From positions 2,511,392-2,564,379 of the forward strand of contig NZ_CP048741.1 of the NCBI RefSeq assembly GCF_018336475.1: 52,988 nucleotides of DNA, read 5' to 3'. The position numbers and the translations under genes are program-made. Below, piece by piece: positions 1 through 8,128 of the stretch; the first letter of the stretch is position 1; the number at the start of each line of letters is the position of its first letter. The stretch comes from Romboutsia sp. 13368 (GTDB taxonomy: Bacteria > Bacillota > Clostridia > Peptostreptococcales > Peptostreptococcaceae). The notes beneath the pieces are model-generated. The model was not told the DNA's origin, did not search any database, and worked only from the letters and a program-made list of their open reading frames with translations.

Positions 1-202
1 TACTAAATCATCTTCATAGCATTTTTTGCAATGTAAATAGCATTTTTTAACATTTCATACTTATATAGTGCATGCTCTAAAGGTTTATATCGCCAACCAA
101 ATCAAAGATTTCGGTTGCTAAAGATAAATGATGGAATTAAATGATATGCAGTTTTCAGAGTATTAACTTTGAAAAAACTTTATATAAGTTAATCGAAAGA
201 TT
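1..202. other. rRNA operon spacer upstream of 5S rRNA
   Basis: This stretch has no open reading frame worth calling and lies directly before the 5S gene, so it is most likely the 23S-5S spacer of an rRNA operon whose larger genes lie before the window. It holds a strong hairpin at about 91-118, in which CCAACCAAATC can pair with GATTTCGGTTG across a three-base loop. A second imperfect stem-loop lies at about 152-180. Both could serve RNA processing. I do not recognise the 3' end of 23S rRNA or any tRNA in it. Confidence 0.55.
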
Positions 203-320
203 ATGTGGTTATTATAGCAAAGAGGATACACCTGTTCCCATACCGAACACAGAAGTTAAGCTCTTTAGCGCTAATGGTACTTGGTGGGCGACCGCCTGGG
301 AGAGTAAGACGTAGCCACGT
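203..320 (+). rRNA. rrf: 5S ribosomal RNA
   Basis: The sequence carries the conserved 5S core, including CCATACCGAACACAGAAGTT and the segment GGTACTTGGTGGGCGACCGC followed by CTGGGAGAGTA. The ends pair: ATGTGGTTAT at the 5' side matches GTAGCCACGT at the 3' side, giving the terminal helix and a length near 118 nt, as expected for a bacterial 5S. Exact ends are uncertain by a few bases because the flanking GATT/AATC also pairs. A terminator follows at once, so this is the last gene of its rRNA operon. Confidence 0.93.
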
Positions 321-343
321 AATCTTTTTTATTATTCAAATAT

Positions 344-374
344 TAGCTAAAGGTATTTACCTTTAGCTTTTTTA
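344..374 (+). terminator. Intrinsic terminator of the rRNA operon
   Basis: AGCTAAAGG and CCTTTAGCT form a 9-bp stem around a short AT loop, followed by TTTTTTAT. It sits about 25 bases after the 5S gene and should end the rRNA transcript. The 200 bases after it are AT-rich with a TATAAT at 464-469 but no good -35 at normal spacing, so the promoter of the next gene is not settled. Confidence 0.85.
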
Positions 375-571
375 TATAATTAAAAAGTTATTGTATACAA
401 AATTTGATTCACATAATTAGTATAGATTTAATAAACTTTACATATTGTTATAAAAAAGAGTAATATAATTTTAAATAAATATTAATAAAAACACATCATG
501 ATAATAGTAAAAACTGCAAAACAAAAGAGTACTTATATAGATATTTATATTTAAAAGAGGTAGGTGCTTGT

Positions 572-2506
572 ATGAAAGTTTATGATAGTAATATGATAAG
601 AAATATAGCAGTTCTAGGTCATAGTGGATGTGGAAAAACAAATCTAATAGAAGCAATATCTTACACTTCAAATCTTAGAAATAAAATATCAAAACAAAAT
701 GATAAAGTTAATATGACATATACATTAGGATTAGTACCAGTTGAACATAACAATTATAAATTTAACTTATTAGATACACCAGGGTACTTTGATTTTTGTG
801 GTGATGTTATATCATCTTTAACTGCAAGTGATGCAGCAGTAATAGTAATAGATGCTACAACTGATATACAAGTTGGTACAGAAAAATCTCTAGAATTAAC
901 TCAAGATATTCCAAAAATCATGTTTATAAATAAGATAGATAATGAAAAATCAAGATATAAAGATACACTAAGTATGTTAAGAGATCAATATGGAAATAAA
1001 GTAATACCTATGATAATACCTATATATAAGGATAAGCAATTTATGAAGCTACATAATATATTTGAAAATATAGATGAATTAGATGAAGAATTTAAAGAAG
1101 AGGCTATGAGTTTAAAAGAATCATTAATGGAGCTTATAGCAGAAACAGATGATGAAATATTAGATAAGTATTTTAGTGGAGAGGAATTAGATGCACAAGA
1201 TATACAAAAAGGGCTTACTATAGGTATACAAAACGGAGATATTATTCCTGTAATATGTGGTTCCACGATAAACAATATAGGTACAATAGAAATATTAGAT
1301 ACAATAACTAAGTATTTACAACCTAAATACTTAGATGTAGATAATAAATTTAAAGGATTTGTATTTAAAACAGTAGTTGACCCATTTGTAGGAAAAATAT
1401 CATATTTAAAAGTTACACAAGGTGAAATAGAAAAAGATACTGAAATATTTAATATAAATAAAGATAGTAAAGAAAAATTAAGTAATTTATATACTATGAA
1501 GAATAAAGAGTTAGTAGAAATTAATAAAGCTAATTGTGGAGATATAGTTATATTAACTAAGTTTGCTAATTTACAAACTGGGGATACTCTATCAATAAAC
1601 AAGGATGATGAATCTATACTACCTATTAGCTTCCCTAAACCTCAGATATATTTTTCAATTACTCCAAAAAATAAAGGTGATGAAGAAAAAGTAAGTGCTA
1701 CATTAAATAAAATAGTAGAAGAAGACCCAAGTATACAATGGTATAGAAATTCAGAGACGAAACAGGCTCTTATAGGTGGCCAAGGAGAGCTTCATATAAA
1801 TATAGTAAAAGAAAAGATGAAAGAAAAGTTTGGAGTGGATGTTAATTTAGAAGACCTTAAGGTTGCATATAGAGAAACTATAAAAGGTAGCGCCGATGTA
1901 CAAGGTAAACATAAAAAACAATCAGGGGGACATGGTCAATATGGAGATGTAAAAATCAAATTTGAGAGAAGCAAAGAGGATTTTGAATTTAAAGAAGAAA
2001 TTTTTGGAGGATCTGTACCTAAACAATATATACCTGCAGTAGAAAAAGGATTGAAGGATTCTATGCTAAAAGGTGTTCTAGCAGGATTCCCAGTTACTAA
2101 TATAAAAGCTACCCTTTATGATGGTTCATATCATGATGTTGATTCATCTGAAATGGCATTTAAAATGGCAGCTAGTATAGCATTTAAGAAAGGTATGGAA
2201 GAAGCACAACCAGTATTATTAGAACCTATAATGAGCTTAAAAATAACAATTCCTGAAGAGTACATGGGAGATGTTATGGGAGATATAAATAAGAGAAGAG
2301 GTAAAATATTAGGAATAGAACCATTTGAAAATGGAAAACAATTAATTTATGCACAAGCGCCTCAAGCTGAAACATTTAAATATGCTATAGATTTAAGAGC
2401 AATGACACAAGGTAGAGGATATTTTGAAATGGAAGTTGAAAAATATGATGAAGTTCCTAATCAAATAGCTCAAAAGATAATATTAGAAGTAAATAATAAT
2501 AAATAG
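572..2506 (+). CDS. Elongation factor G-like GTPase (EF-G paralogue)
   Basis: This 644-residue protein has the five-domain EF-G layout but is about 45 residues shorter than the main EF-G encoded at 33306. The P-loop GHSGCGKT is at residues 16-23, DTPGYFDF at 68-75 and NKID near 116. The switch I motif RGITI of true EF-G is missing, and the catalytic His of DTPGHVDF is Tyr72. Domain IV keeps the translocation-tip sequence GSYHDVDSSEMAF, and domain V keeps PEEYMGDVMGDI. It therefore belongs to the EF-G-like group often called EF-G2, whose exact role is not settled; slow or altered GTP hydrolysis is my inference. The ATG at 572 follows the ribosome binding site AGAGGTAGGTG. It is a lone gene between an rRNA operon and the ctsR remnant. 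It is not a Tet(M)-type protein, because domain IV is of EF-G type. Confidence 0.9.
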   Translation: MKVYDSNMIRNIAVLGHSGCGKTNLIEAISYTSNLRNKISKQNDKVNMTYTLGLVPVEHNNYKFNLLDTPGYFDFCGDVISSLTASDAAVIVIDATTDIQVGTEKSLELTQDIPKIMFINKIDNEKSRYKDTLSMLRDQYGNKVIPMIIPIYKDKQFMKLHNIFENIDELDEEFKEEAMSLKESLMELIAETDDEILDKYFSGEELDAQDIQKGLTIGIQNGDIIPVICGSTINNIGTIEILDTITKYLQPKYLDVDNKFKGFVFKTVVDPFVGKISYLKVTQGEIEKDTEIFNINKDSKEKLSNLYTMKNKELVEINKANCGDIVILTKFANLQTGDTLSINKDDESILPISFPKPQIYFSITPKNKGDEEKVSATLNKIVEEDPSIQWYRNSETKQALIGGQGELHINIVKEKMKEKFGVDVNLEDLKVAYRETIKGSADVQGKHKKQSGGHGQYGDVKIKFERSKEDFEFKEEIFGGSVPKQYIPAVEKGLKDSMLKGVLAGFPVTNIKATLYDGSYHDVDSSEMAFKMAASIAFKKGMEEAQPVLLEPIMSLKITIPEEYMGDVMGDINKRRGKILGIEPFENGKQLIYAQAPQAETFKYAIDLRAMTQGRGYFEMEVEKYDEVPNQIAQKIILEVNNNK

Positions 2507-2512
2507 GCCATA

Positions 2513-2550
2513 TAAAAGGGGTATATCTGAAGTAATGATACCCCCTTTTT
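2513..2550 (+). terminator. Terminator after the EF-G-like gene
   Basis: AAAAGGGGGTAT pairs with ATACCCCCTTTT around a 13-base loop and runs into a T tract. The stem is long and GC-rich for this genome, so transcription from the EF-G-like gene should stop here and not read into the ctsR remnant and clpC. Confidence 0.88.
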
Positions 2551-3033
2551 AGATTAAAAGCATAAACTAGATAAAAGTTTAATATTATATTAAGTATAAA
2601 GTATATCACCTATAAATTTAATATTATACATTCTATAAGAAAAAAACATTATAGTGTAAACTTTATTAAATAATAACCATATAAATTATATTAATATATA
2701 GTCAAAGGAAGTAAAGTTTATATGATTAAGTTGTAATGTAAATGACATAAATTATTATAAAGGCAATTAATAAAGCCTTTTATATATAAACAATATGAAA
2801 AATGATAAGTTATATAAGTACTAAAAAAGTATAAAGGTATTATAAAAAATAAGATATTTACAGAGAAAAGTTAAAATAATATTGTACTAATAGATGATAA
2901 GATATTATATATACCTATTCCTGAACTAAAAGATAAAGTTAGAGCTAATATTCTACAAAATATAGTGATAGGTTTACTTAGTATTGATGAAAGTAACAAA
3001 GGTGAGCTGAAGATAAAAATAAGGATATGCTAA
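2551..3033 (+). pseudogene. ctsR: Decayed ctsR (class III heat-shock repressor) remnant
   Basis: No intact gene is present, but one reading frame (codons in phase with position 2881) retains CtsR-like blocks in the right order. VNFI at 2656-2667 matches the I-N-Y-V of the helix-turn-helix. YIVKG at 2695-2709 and SKVYMIKL at 2710-2733 match the segment around the glycine-rich wing. IFTEKS at 2854-2871 and then ILYIPIPELKDKVRANILQ from 2902 match the C-terminal domain. Ten in-frame stops interrupt it (2671, 2674, 2692, 2734, 2743, 2758, 2803, 2806, 2815, 2872). From VNFI to LYI there are 84 codons, against 87 in Bacillus subtilis CtsR as I remember it, so the gene seems to have decayed mainly by point changes with few net frameshifts. 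It ends 15 bases before clpC, so mcsA and mcsB are missing from between. The alignment is by eye from memory; the C-terminal block is the strongest part. Confidence 0.72.
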
Positions 3034-3048
3034 AAGGAGGGATAGTAT

Positions 3049-5490
3049 ATGTATTTTAGTAGATTTACACAAAAGTCTAAAAAAGCTATAGAATTAAGTT
3101 TAGAATGTGCTAAAGCATTTGGTGACAATATAGTTGATAGTGAATATTTATTGCTAGGTTTACTAAAAGAAGGGGATGGTATAGCTGCAAGAGTATTAAT
3201 AAAGCTAGGTATAACAGCTAAAGATATAGAAGAGAAAATAATAGAACTAAAAGGTAAAAAATCTACAGAGTTAAATGATGTACAATTAAGTAGTAGAAGT
3301 GAAGAGATATTAGCTATATCTGGTATATTTGCAGATAAATTTAAGTCTGAATATATAGAAACGGAACATATATTATTAGGCATTCTTCAACAAGGAGAAG
3401 GTATAGCTATTGATATATTAAATGAAGCGGATATAGATTATAAATCTATAGTTGAATTAATAATAGACATGGTTGGGTTAGAAAATATGAAGTCAAGCAA
3501 GTCTACACAATCTAATTATCCAGTCAAAACTCAAACATCTTCAAAGCTTTTAGATAAGTATGGAAAAAACTTAACTTTAGTGGCAAGTCAAAATAAAATA
3601 GACCCAGTAATAGGACGTGAAAAAGAAATAGAAAGGGCTATACAGATATTAAGTAGAAGAACGAAGAATAACCCTGTATTTATTGGAGACCCGGGTGTTG
3701 GAAAAACATCTGTTGCTGAAGGATTGGCTGTAAATATTGCGAAGAAAAATGTTCCTGAAAATCTAATCGGAAAAGTTTTATACACTTTAGATATGGGATC
3801 TATGTTAGCTGGTGCTAAATATAGAGGTGAATTTGAAGAAAGAATAAAACAGGTTGTAGATGAAGTTGTTAAAAATGGAAATATAATCTTATTTATAGAT
3901 GAACTTCATACGATAATAGGAGCAGGATCAACAGGTGAAAGTACGATAGATGCATCTAATATATTAAAACCTGTATTATCAAGAGGTGATATACAGATAA
4001 TAGGAGCGACAACAATAGATGAATATAGAAAGCATATTGAAAAAGATTCAGCACTAGAAAGAAGATTCCAACCAATTTTAATAACAGAGCCTACTAAGGA
4101 AGAAACGGTAAAAATATTAGAGGGATTAAGAGAACGATATGAAACTCATCATAATGTAAAAATAACAGATGAGGCAATAAATGCAGCGGTAGATTTATCT
4201 ATTAGATATATAACAGATAGATTCTTACCAGATAAAGCTATAGATTTAATTGATGAATCAGCATCTAGAATTAGACTTAGAGAAATAAACGTACAAAAAA
4301 GTATGTTGAAATCAAATAAAGATATATTAAGTAAAGAAATTAATGATGAATTAAATAAACATAGTAATAAAAATTATGACATAGAAAAATCTGAAACTGT
4401 AAATCAAGAAGTACAAACTATAAAGTCTACTAAAGAAAATAATTATATAGGGGTAGTGGATAAAGAGATAATATCTGAAGTTGTAGAGCTTTGGACAGGA
4501 GTACCTGTAAATAAAATAGTTGAAGAAGAAGCAGAAAGATTATTAAATTTAGAAGAAATCTTACATGATAGAGTTGTAGGTCAAGATCAAGCTGTAATAT
4601 CTATATCTAGAGCTATAAGACGATCTAGAGCAGGACTTAAAGACCCCAAAAGACCTATAGGATCATTTTTATTCTTAGGGCCAACTGGAGTTGGAAAAAC
4701 GGAGCTATGTAAGGCCTTAGCAGAAGTTCAATTTGGTGATGAAAATCAAATAATAAGATTAGATATGTCTGAGTATATGGAAAAACACGCTGTATCTAAA
4801 TTAATAGGTTCACCTCCAGGTTATGTTGGATATAATGAAGGAGGACAGTTAACAGAAAAAGTAAGAAGAAATCCGTACTCTGTAATATTATTTGATGAAA
4901 TAGAAAAAGCACATGATGATGTATTTAATATTTTACTACAAATATTAGATGATGGTAGACTTACAGACTCTAAAGGGCGTATGGTAGATTTTAAAAATAC
5001 TATACTAATAATGACATCTAATGTTGGAGCTACTAAAATTAATAGGGGTAATAAAGTATTAGGATTTGGTGCAAATAAAGATAAAGATGAAGAAATAAAA
5101 AATCAATATGATAAGATGAAAGATAGTATAATGGGAGAGTTGAAGCAGAAATTTAAGCCAGAGTTTTTAAATAGAATAGACGATATAATAGTATTCCATC
5201 CATTAGAGGAATGTCATATATTTGAAATAGTAAAATTAATGACAAGAGACGTTATAGAAAGATTAAAGTCAATGAATATAAACCTAGAGATGAGTGAAGA
5301 GGCAGTAAAACTAATTGCTCAGGAAGGATTAGATTTAGAGTATGGAGCAAGACCTTTAAAAAGAGCAATTCAAAAAGAATTGGAAGATACTTTATCTGAA
5401 GCAATTCTAAAAGGTGTTGTAAAAAAAGGAAGTAACGTTGTTGCTGAAATTGAAGATAATAATATAGTATATAAATGTAAGGTATTATAA
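3049..5490 (+). CDS. clpC: ClpC, AAA+ ATPase subunit of the ClpCP protease
   Basis: ClpC unfolds protein substrates and feeds them to ClpP. The 813-residue protein has two Clp-N repeats (residues 1-145), an AAA1 module with Walker A GDPGVGKT at 213-220, and an AAA2 module with GPTGVGKT at 544-551. The LGF loop at 671-673 is the ClpP-docking loop. Glu32 and Glu107 correspond to the phosphoarginine-binding glutamates of B. subtilis ClpC. The linker between the AAA1 small domain and the WTGVPV segment (about residues 416-468) is Asn/Lys/Ser-rich, shorter than usual, and shows no recognisable UVR-type motif. The ATG at 3049 follows AAGGAGGG. The usual partners ctsR, mcsA and mcsB are absent upstream apart from the ctsR remnant, and no tandem GGTCAAA CtsR operator or CIRCE element is visible. 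Confidence 0.95.
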   Translation: MYFSRFTQKSKKAIELSLECAKAFGDNIVDSEYLLLGLLKEGDGIAARVLIKLGITAKDIEEKIIELKGKKSTELNDVQLSSRSEEILAISGIFADKFKSEYIETEHILLGILQQGEGIAIDILNEADIDYKSIVELIIDMVGLENMKSSKSTQSNYPVKTQTSSKLLDKYGKNLTLVASQNKIDPVIGREKEIERAIQILSRRTKNNPVFIGDPGVGKTSVAEGLAVNIAKKNVPENLIGKVLYTLDMGSMLAGAKYRGEFEERIKQVVDEVVKNGNIILFIDELHTIIGAGSTGESTIDASNILKPVLSRGDIQIIGATTIDEYRKHIEKDSALERRFQPILITEPTKEETVKILEGLRERYETHHNVKITDEAINAAVDLSIRYITDRFLPDKAIDLIDESASRIRLREINVQKSMLKSNKDILSKEINDELNKHSNKNYDIEKSETVNQEVQTIKSTKENNYIGVVDKEIISEVVELWTGVPVNKIVEEEAERLLNLEEILHDRVVGQDQAVISISRAIRRSRAGLKDPKRPIGSFLFLGPTGVGKTELCKALAEVQFGDENQIIRLDMSEYMEKHAVSKLIGSPPGYVGYNEGGQLTEKVRRNPYSVILFDEIEKAHDDVFNILLQILDDGRLTDSKGRMVDFKNTILIMTSNVGATKINRGNKVLGFGANKDKDEEIKNQYDKMKDSIMGELKQKFKPEFLNRIDDIIVFHPLEECHIFEIVKLMTRDVIERLKSMNINLEMSEEAVKLIAQEGLDLEYGARPLKRAIQKELEDTLSEAILKGVVKKGSNVVAEIEDNNIVYKCKVL

Positions 5491-5517
5491 AAAATGAGGA
5501 GGAAACTCCTCATTTTA
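5491..5517 (+). terminator. Terminator after clpC
   Basis: AAAATGAGGAG pairs perfectly with CTCCTCATTTT around a GAAA tetraloop, followed by TAATTTTAT. It separates clpC from radA, so these two genes are probably transcribed independently here. Confidence 0.85.
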
Positions 5518-5530
5518 ATTTTATAAAAAT

Positions 5531-5560
5531 TTACATAATATACCACACATATGTTAAAAT
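5531..5560 (+). promoter_or_regulatory. Candidate sigma-A promoter for radA-disA
   Basis: TTACAT at 5531-5536 and TAAAAT at 5555-5560 are 18 bases apart, and the -10 is preceded by TGT, giving an extended -10. It is placed between the clpC terminator and the radA start. The -35 match is moderate, so the call is tentative. Confidence 0.45.
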
Positions 5561-5595
5561 TATATATACAATAGTAAATTAAGGGTGATTTATAA

Positions 5596-6969
5596 ATGGC
5601 AAAAATAAAAACAAAATATGTATGCCAAGAATGTGGCTATGAAACATCTAAATGGTTAGGTAGATGTCCAGAATGCTCAAAGTGGAATACATTAGAGGAA
5701 GAAGTAGAACAAAAAGGATCTAATAAAGAAGTATTTATTATAGATAAATCTTCTTCAAAACCGTTAAATATAAATTCAATAGAAACAAAAGAAGAAGAAA
5801 GATTTTCAACATGTATAAATGAGTTAGATAGAGTACTTGGAGGAGGAGTAGTAAAAGGATCACTAGTATTAGTTGGTGGAGATCCTGGAATAGGAAAATC
5901 AACACTATTAATTCAAGTATCAAGTAATGTTGCTAATTCAGGAAAAAGAGTATTATATATATCAGGGGAAGAATCAGAATCTCAGATAAAAATGAGAGCT
6001 CAAAGATTAGGAATTAACTCTGATAATTTATATATTTTTGCAGAAAATAATTTAAGCTTAATAGAAGCTCAGCTAGATAATGTAAAGCCTGATCTTATAA
6101 TTCTTGATTCTATTCAAACCGTATATAGTCCAGAAATAACTTCAGCACCAGGAACGGTAAGCCAAATCAAAGAAGGAACTTCTAAATTTATGAAAATATC
6201 TAAAAAAATGGGTATATCAACCTTCATAGTTGGACATGTAACAAAAGAAGGATCTTTAGCTGGACCTAGATTATTAGAACATATGGTAGATACAGTATTA
6301 TACTTCGAAGGTGAAAGATATAATACATATAGATTAGTTAGAGCTGTTAAAAATAGATTTGGTTCAACTAATGAGTTAGGTGTATTTGAAATGAGAGATT
6401 TAGGGCTAGTTGAGCTTGAAAATCCATCAAAAATACTTATATCAGAAAAGCCTAAGGATGTAGCAGGTTCAGTTATAATATCTACAGTAGAAGGAACTAG
6501 GCCAATGTTACTTGAAATGCAGGCTTTGGTATCTCCAACAAGTTATGGTATACCAAAAAGGACAGCAACAGGTGTTGATTTCAATAGAGTAGGTATGCTT
6601 TTGGCTGTCTTAGAAAAAAGAGTAGGACTTCAAATTCAAAATCAAGATGTATACCTTAATATAGTAGGAGGAATAAAAATAAATGAACCTTCAATAGATT
6701 TAGGTATAGTAATAGCTATAGCATCTAGTTTTAGAAATGTTCCTGTTGATGAAACAATAGCAGTAACAGGAGAAGTTGGACTTACAGGAGAAGTAAGGGC
6801 AGTAAGTTTCATAGAAAAAAGAATAGCAGAATGTAAAAAGCTTGGTTTTACTAAAATAGTTATACCTAGAAATAATTATGAAGTAGTAAAAGATACTAAA
6901 GGTATAGAAATTTGGCCTGTAGATAATTTAAGACAAGCAATAAATATAGTATTAGGGGGGAATAGATAA
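5596..6969 (+). CDS. radA: RadA, DNA repair ATPase/branch-migration protein
   Basis: RadA helps process recombination intermediates with RecA. The 457-residue protein has the N-terminal zinc finger with cysteines at 10, 13, 24 and 27. A RecA-like core follows, with Walker A GGDPGIGKST at 94-103 and the RadA signature KNRFG at 252-256. The C-terminal part is a Lon-like domain with the sequence VTGEVGLTGEVRAV. Length matches the family. The ATG at 5596 follows GGGTGAT. The stop is two bases before disA, and the disA ribosome binding site (a run of G) lies in the last radA codons, so the pair is translationally linked. Confidence 0.96.
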   Translation: MAKIKTKYVCQECGYETSKWLGRCPECSKWNTLEEEVEQKGSNKEVFIIDKSSSKPLNINSIETKEEERFSTCINELDRVLGGGVVKGSLVLVGGDPGIGKSTLLIQVSSNVANSGKRVLYISGEESESQIKMRAQRLGINSDNLYIFAENNLSLIEAQLDNVKPDLIILDSIQTVYSPEITSAPGTVSQIKEGTSKFMKISKKMGISTFIVGHVTKEGSLAGPRLLEHMVDTVLYFEGERYNTYRLVRAVKNRFGSTNELGVFEMRDLGLVELENPSKILISEKPKDVAGSVIISTVEGTRPMLLEMQALVSPTSYGIPKRTATGVDFNRVGMLLAVLEKRVGLQIQNQDVYLNIVGGIKINEPSIDLGIVIAIASSFRNVPVDETIAVTGEVGLTGEVRAVSFIEKRIAECKKLGFTKIVIPRNNYEVVKDTKGIEIWPVDNLRQAINIVLGGNR

Positions 6970-6971
6970 TA

Positions 6972-8042
6972 ATGGAGGATTTCCTAAGTAATAAAAATTT
7001 TATACATGCATTAAAAATGATATCTCCAGGAACTCCGTTAAGACAAGGGCTAGATAATATATTAAAAGCTAAAACAGGAGGACTTATAGTACTTGCAGCT
7101 AGTGAAGAAATAATGGAAGTAGTAGATGGAGGGTTTTGTATAAATGCAGACTACTCACCAGCATATATCTATGAGCTAGCTAAAATGGATGGAGCTATAG
7201 TTTTAAGTGGAGACATAAAGAAAATTCTTTTTGCAAATGCTCAACTTATGCCTGATTATTCTATACCAACATCAGAAACTGGGACTAGACATAGAACTGC
7301 AGAAAGAGTAGCAAAGCAAACGGGAGCAATAGTTATAGCTATATCTCAAAGAAGAAATATAATCACAGTATATAGAGGAGATAAAAAATATGCTTTAGAG
7401 GATATATCTAAAATACTTACTAAAGCTAATCAAGCATTACAAACTCTTGAAAAGTATAAGTCTGTACTAGATGAAGCGATAATTAATTTAAATGCATTAG
7501 AATTCAATGATTTAGTGACAATATATGATGTAGCTATAGTTATACAAAAGATAGAAATGGTAATGAGAATAACCAATATAATTGAAAAATATGTAATAGA
7601 GCTTGGTGAAGAAGGTACACTTGTAAAAATGCAGTTGGAAGAGTTAATGGGAACGACAAAAATGGACCAAAAGCTTATATTTAAAGATTATAGCAAAAAG
7701 AATGTAGAAATATCAGACTTTAAGAAAAAGATAAAAAATCTTTCATCAGAAGATTTACTGGATTTAACTAATATGGCTAAATTATTAGGACATAGTGGTT
7801 TTTCAGAAAATATGGATATGACTATAAAATCAAGAGGATATAGAATTCTTAGTAAGATACATAGATTACCATCAGCAATAATAGATAATTTAGTAAATTA
7901 CTTCGACAATTTCCAGGAAATATTAAATGCATCAATAGAGGAATTAGATGATGTTGAAGGAATAGGTGAAATAAGAGCAACATATATTAAAAATGGACTT
8001 ATAAAAATGAAACAATTAGTTTTATTAGATAGGCACATATAG
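6972..8042 (+). CDS. disA: DisA, diadenylate cyclase and DNA-integrity scanner
   Basis: DisA makes cyclic di-AMP from two ATP and scans DNA for branched structures. The 356-residue protein has the DAC domain with DGA at residues 73-75 and RHR at 106-108, both needed for activity. A helical spine follows, and a C-terminal helix-hairpin-helix DNA-binding segment contains DDVEGIGEIRATYI. The start ATG at 6972 follows a G-rich site at the end of radA. Family length is about 357, so it is complete. RadA is a known modulator of DisA in Bacillus, which fits the coupling. Nothing looks damaged. Confidence 0.96.
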   Translation: MEDFLSNKNFIHALKMISPGTPLRQGLDNILKAKTGGLIVLAASEEIMEVVDGGFCINADYSPAYIYELAKMDGAIVLSGDIKKILFANAQLMPDYSIPTSETGTRHRTAERVAKQTGAIVIAISQRRNIITVYRGDKKYALEDISKILTKANQALQTLEKYKSVLDEAIINLNALEFNDLVTIYDVAIVIQKIEMVMRITNIIEKYVIELGEEGTLVKMQLEELMGTTKMDQKLIFKDYSKKNVEISDFKKKIKNLSSEDLLDLTNMAKLLGHSGFSENMDMTIKSRGYRILSKIHRLPSAIIDNLVNYFDNFQEILNASIEELDDVEGIGEIRATYIKNGLIKMKQLVLLDRHI

Positions 8043-8063
8043 ATAGTAGTTACTACTTTGTGC

Positions 8064-8093
8064 TTGAATATATTAGGTATTATAGATTATAAT
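8064..8093 (+). promoter_or_regulatory. Candidate promoter for yacL
   Basis: TTGAAT at 8064-8069 and TATAAT at 8088-8093 are 18 bases apart in the 86-base gap between disA and the PIN/TRAM gene. There is no terminator in the gap, so read-through from disA is also possible. Confidence 0.5.
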
Positions 8094-8128
8094 AAGTAAA
8101 TATTAATAACGAATCAGGGGGTGAAATT

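Noticed and set aside
985..1602. Long minus-strand reading frame inside the EF-G-like gene
   Set aside because: It is the mirror of a highly AT-rich, strongly supported gene, has no ribosome binding site or family motif, and is rich in Ser/Ile/Leu as antisense frames here always are. The same holds for other minus-strand frames in the ribosomal and RNA polymerase genes.
572..2506. Tet(M)-type ribosomal protection protein
   Set aside because: The length is similar (644 residues), but domain IV and V motifs (GSYHDVDSSEMAF, PEEYMGDVMGDI) are of EF-G type, not those of Tet proteins.
2551..3048. CtsR operator or CIRCE element controlling clpC
   Set aside because: No tandem GGTCAAA heptads and no TTAGCACTC/GAGTGCTAA inverted repeat are visible. 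A lone GTCAAAGG at 2701 falls in the ctsR remnant frame.
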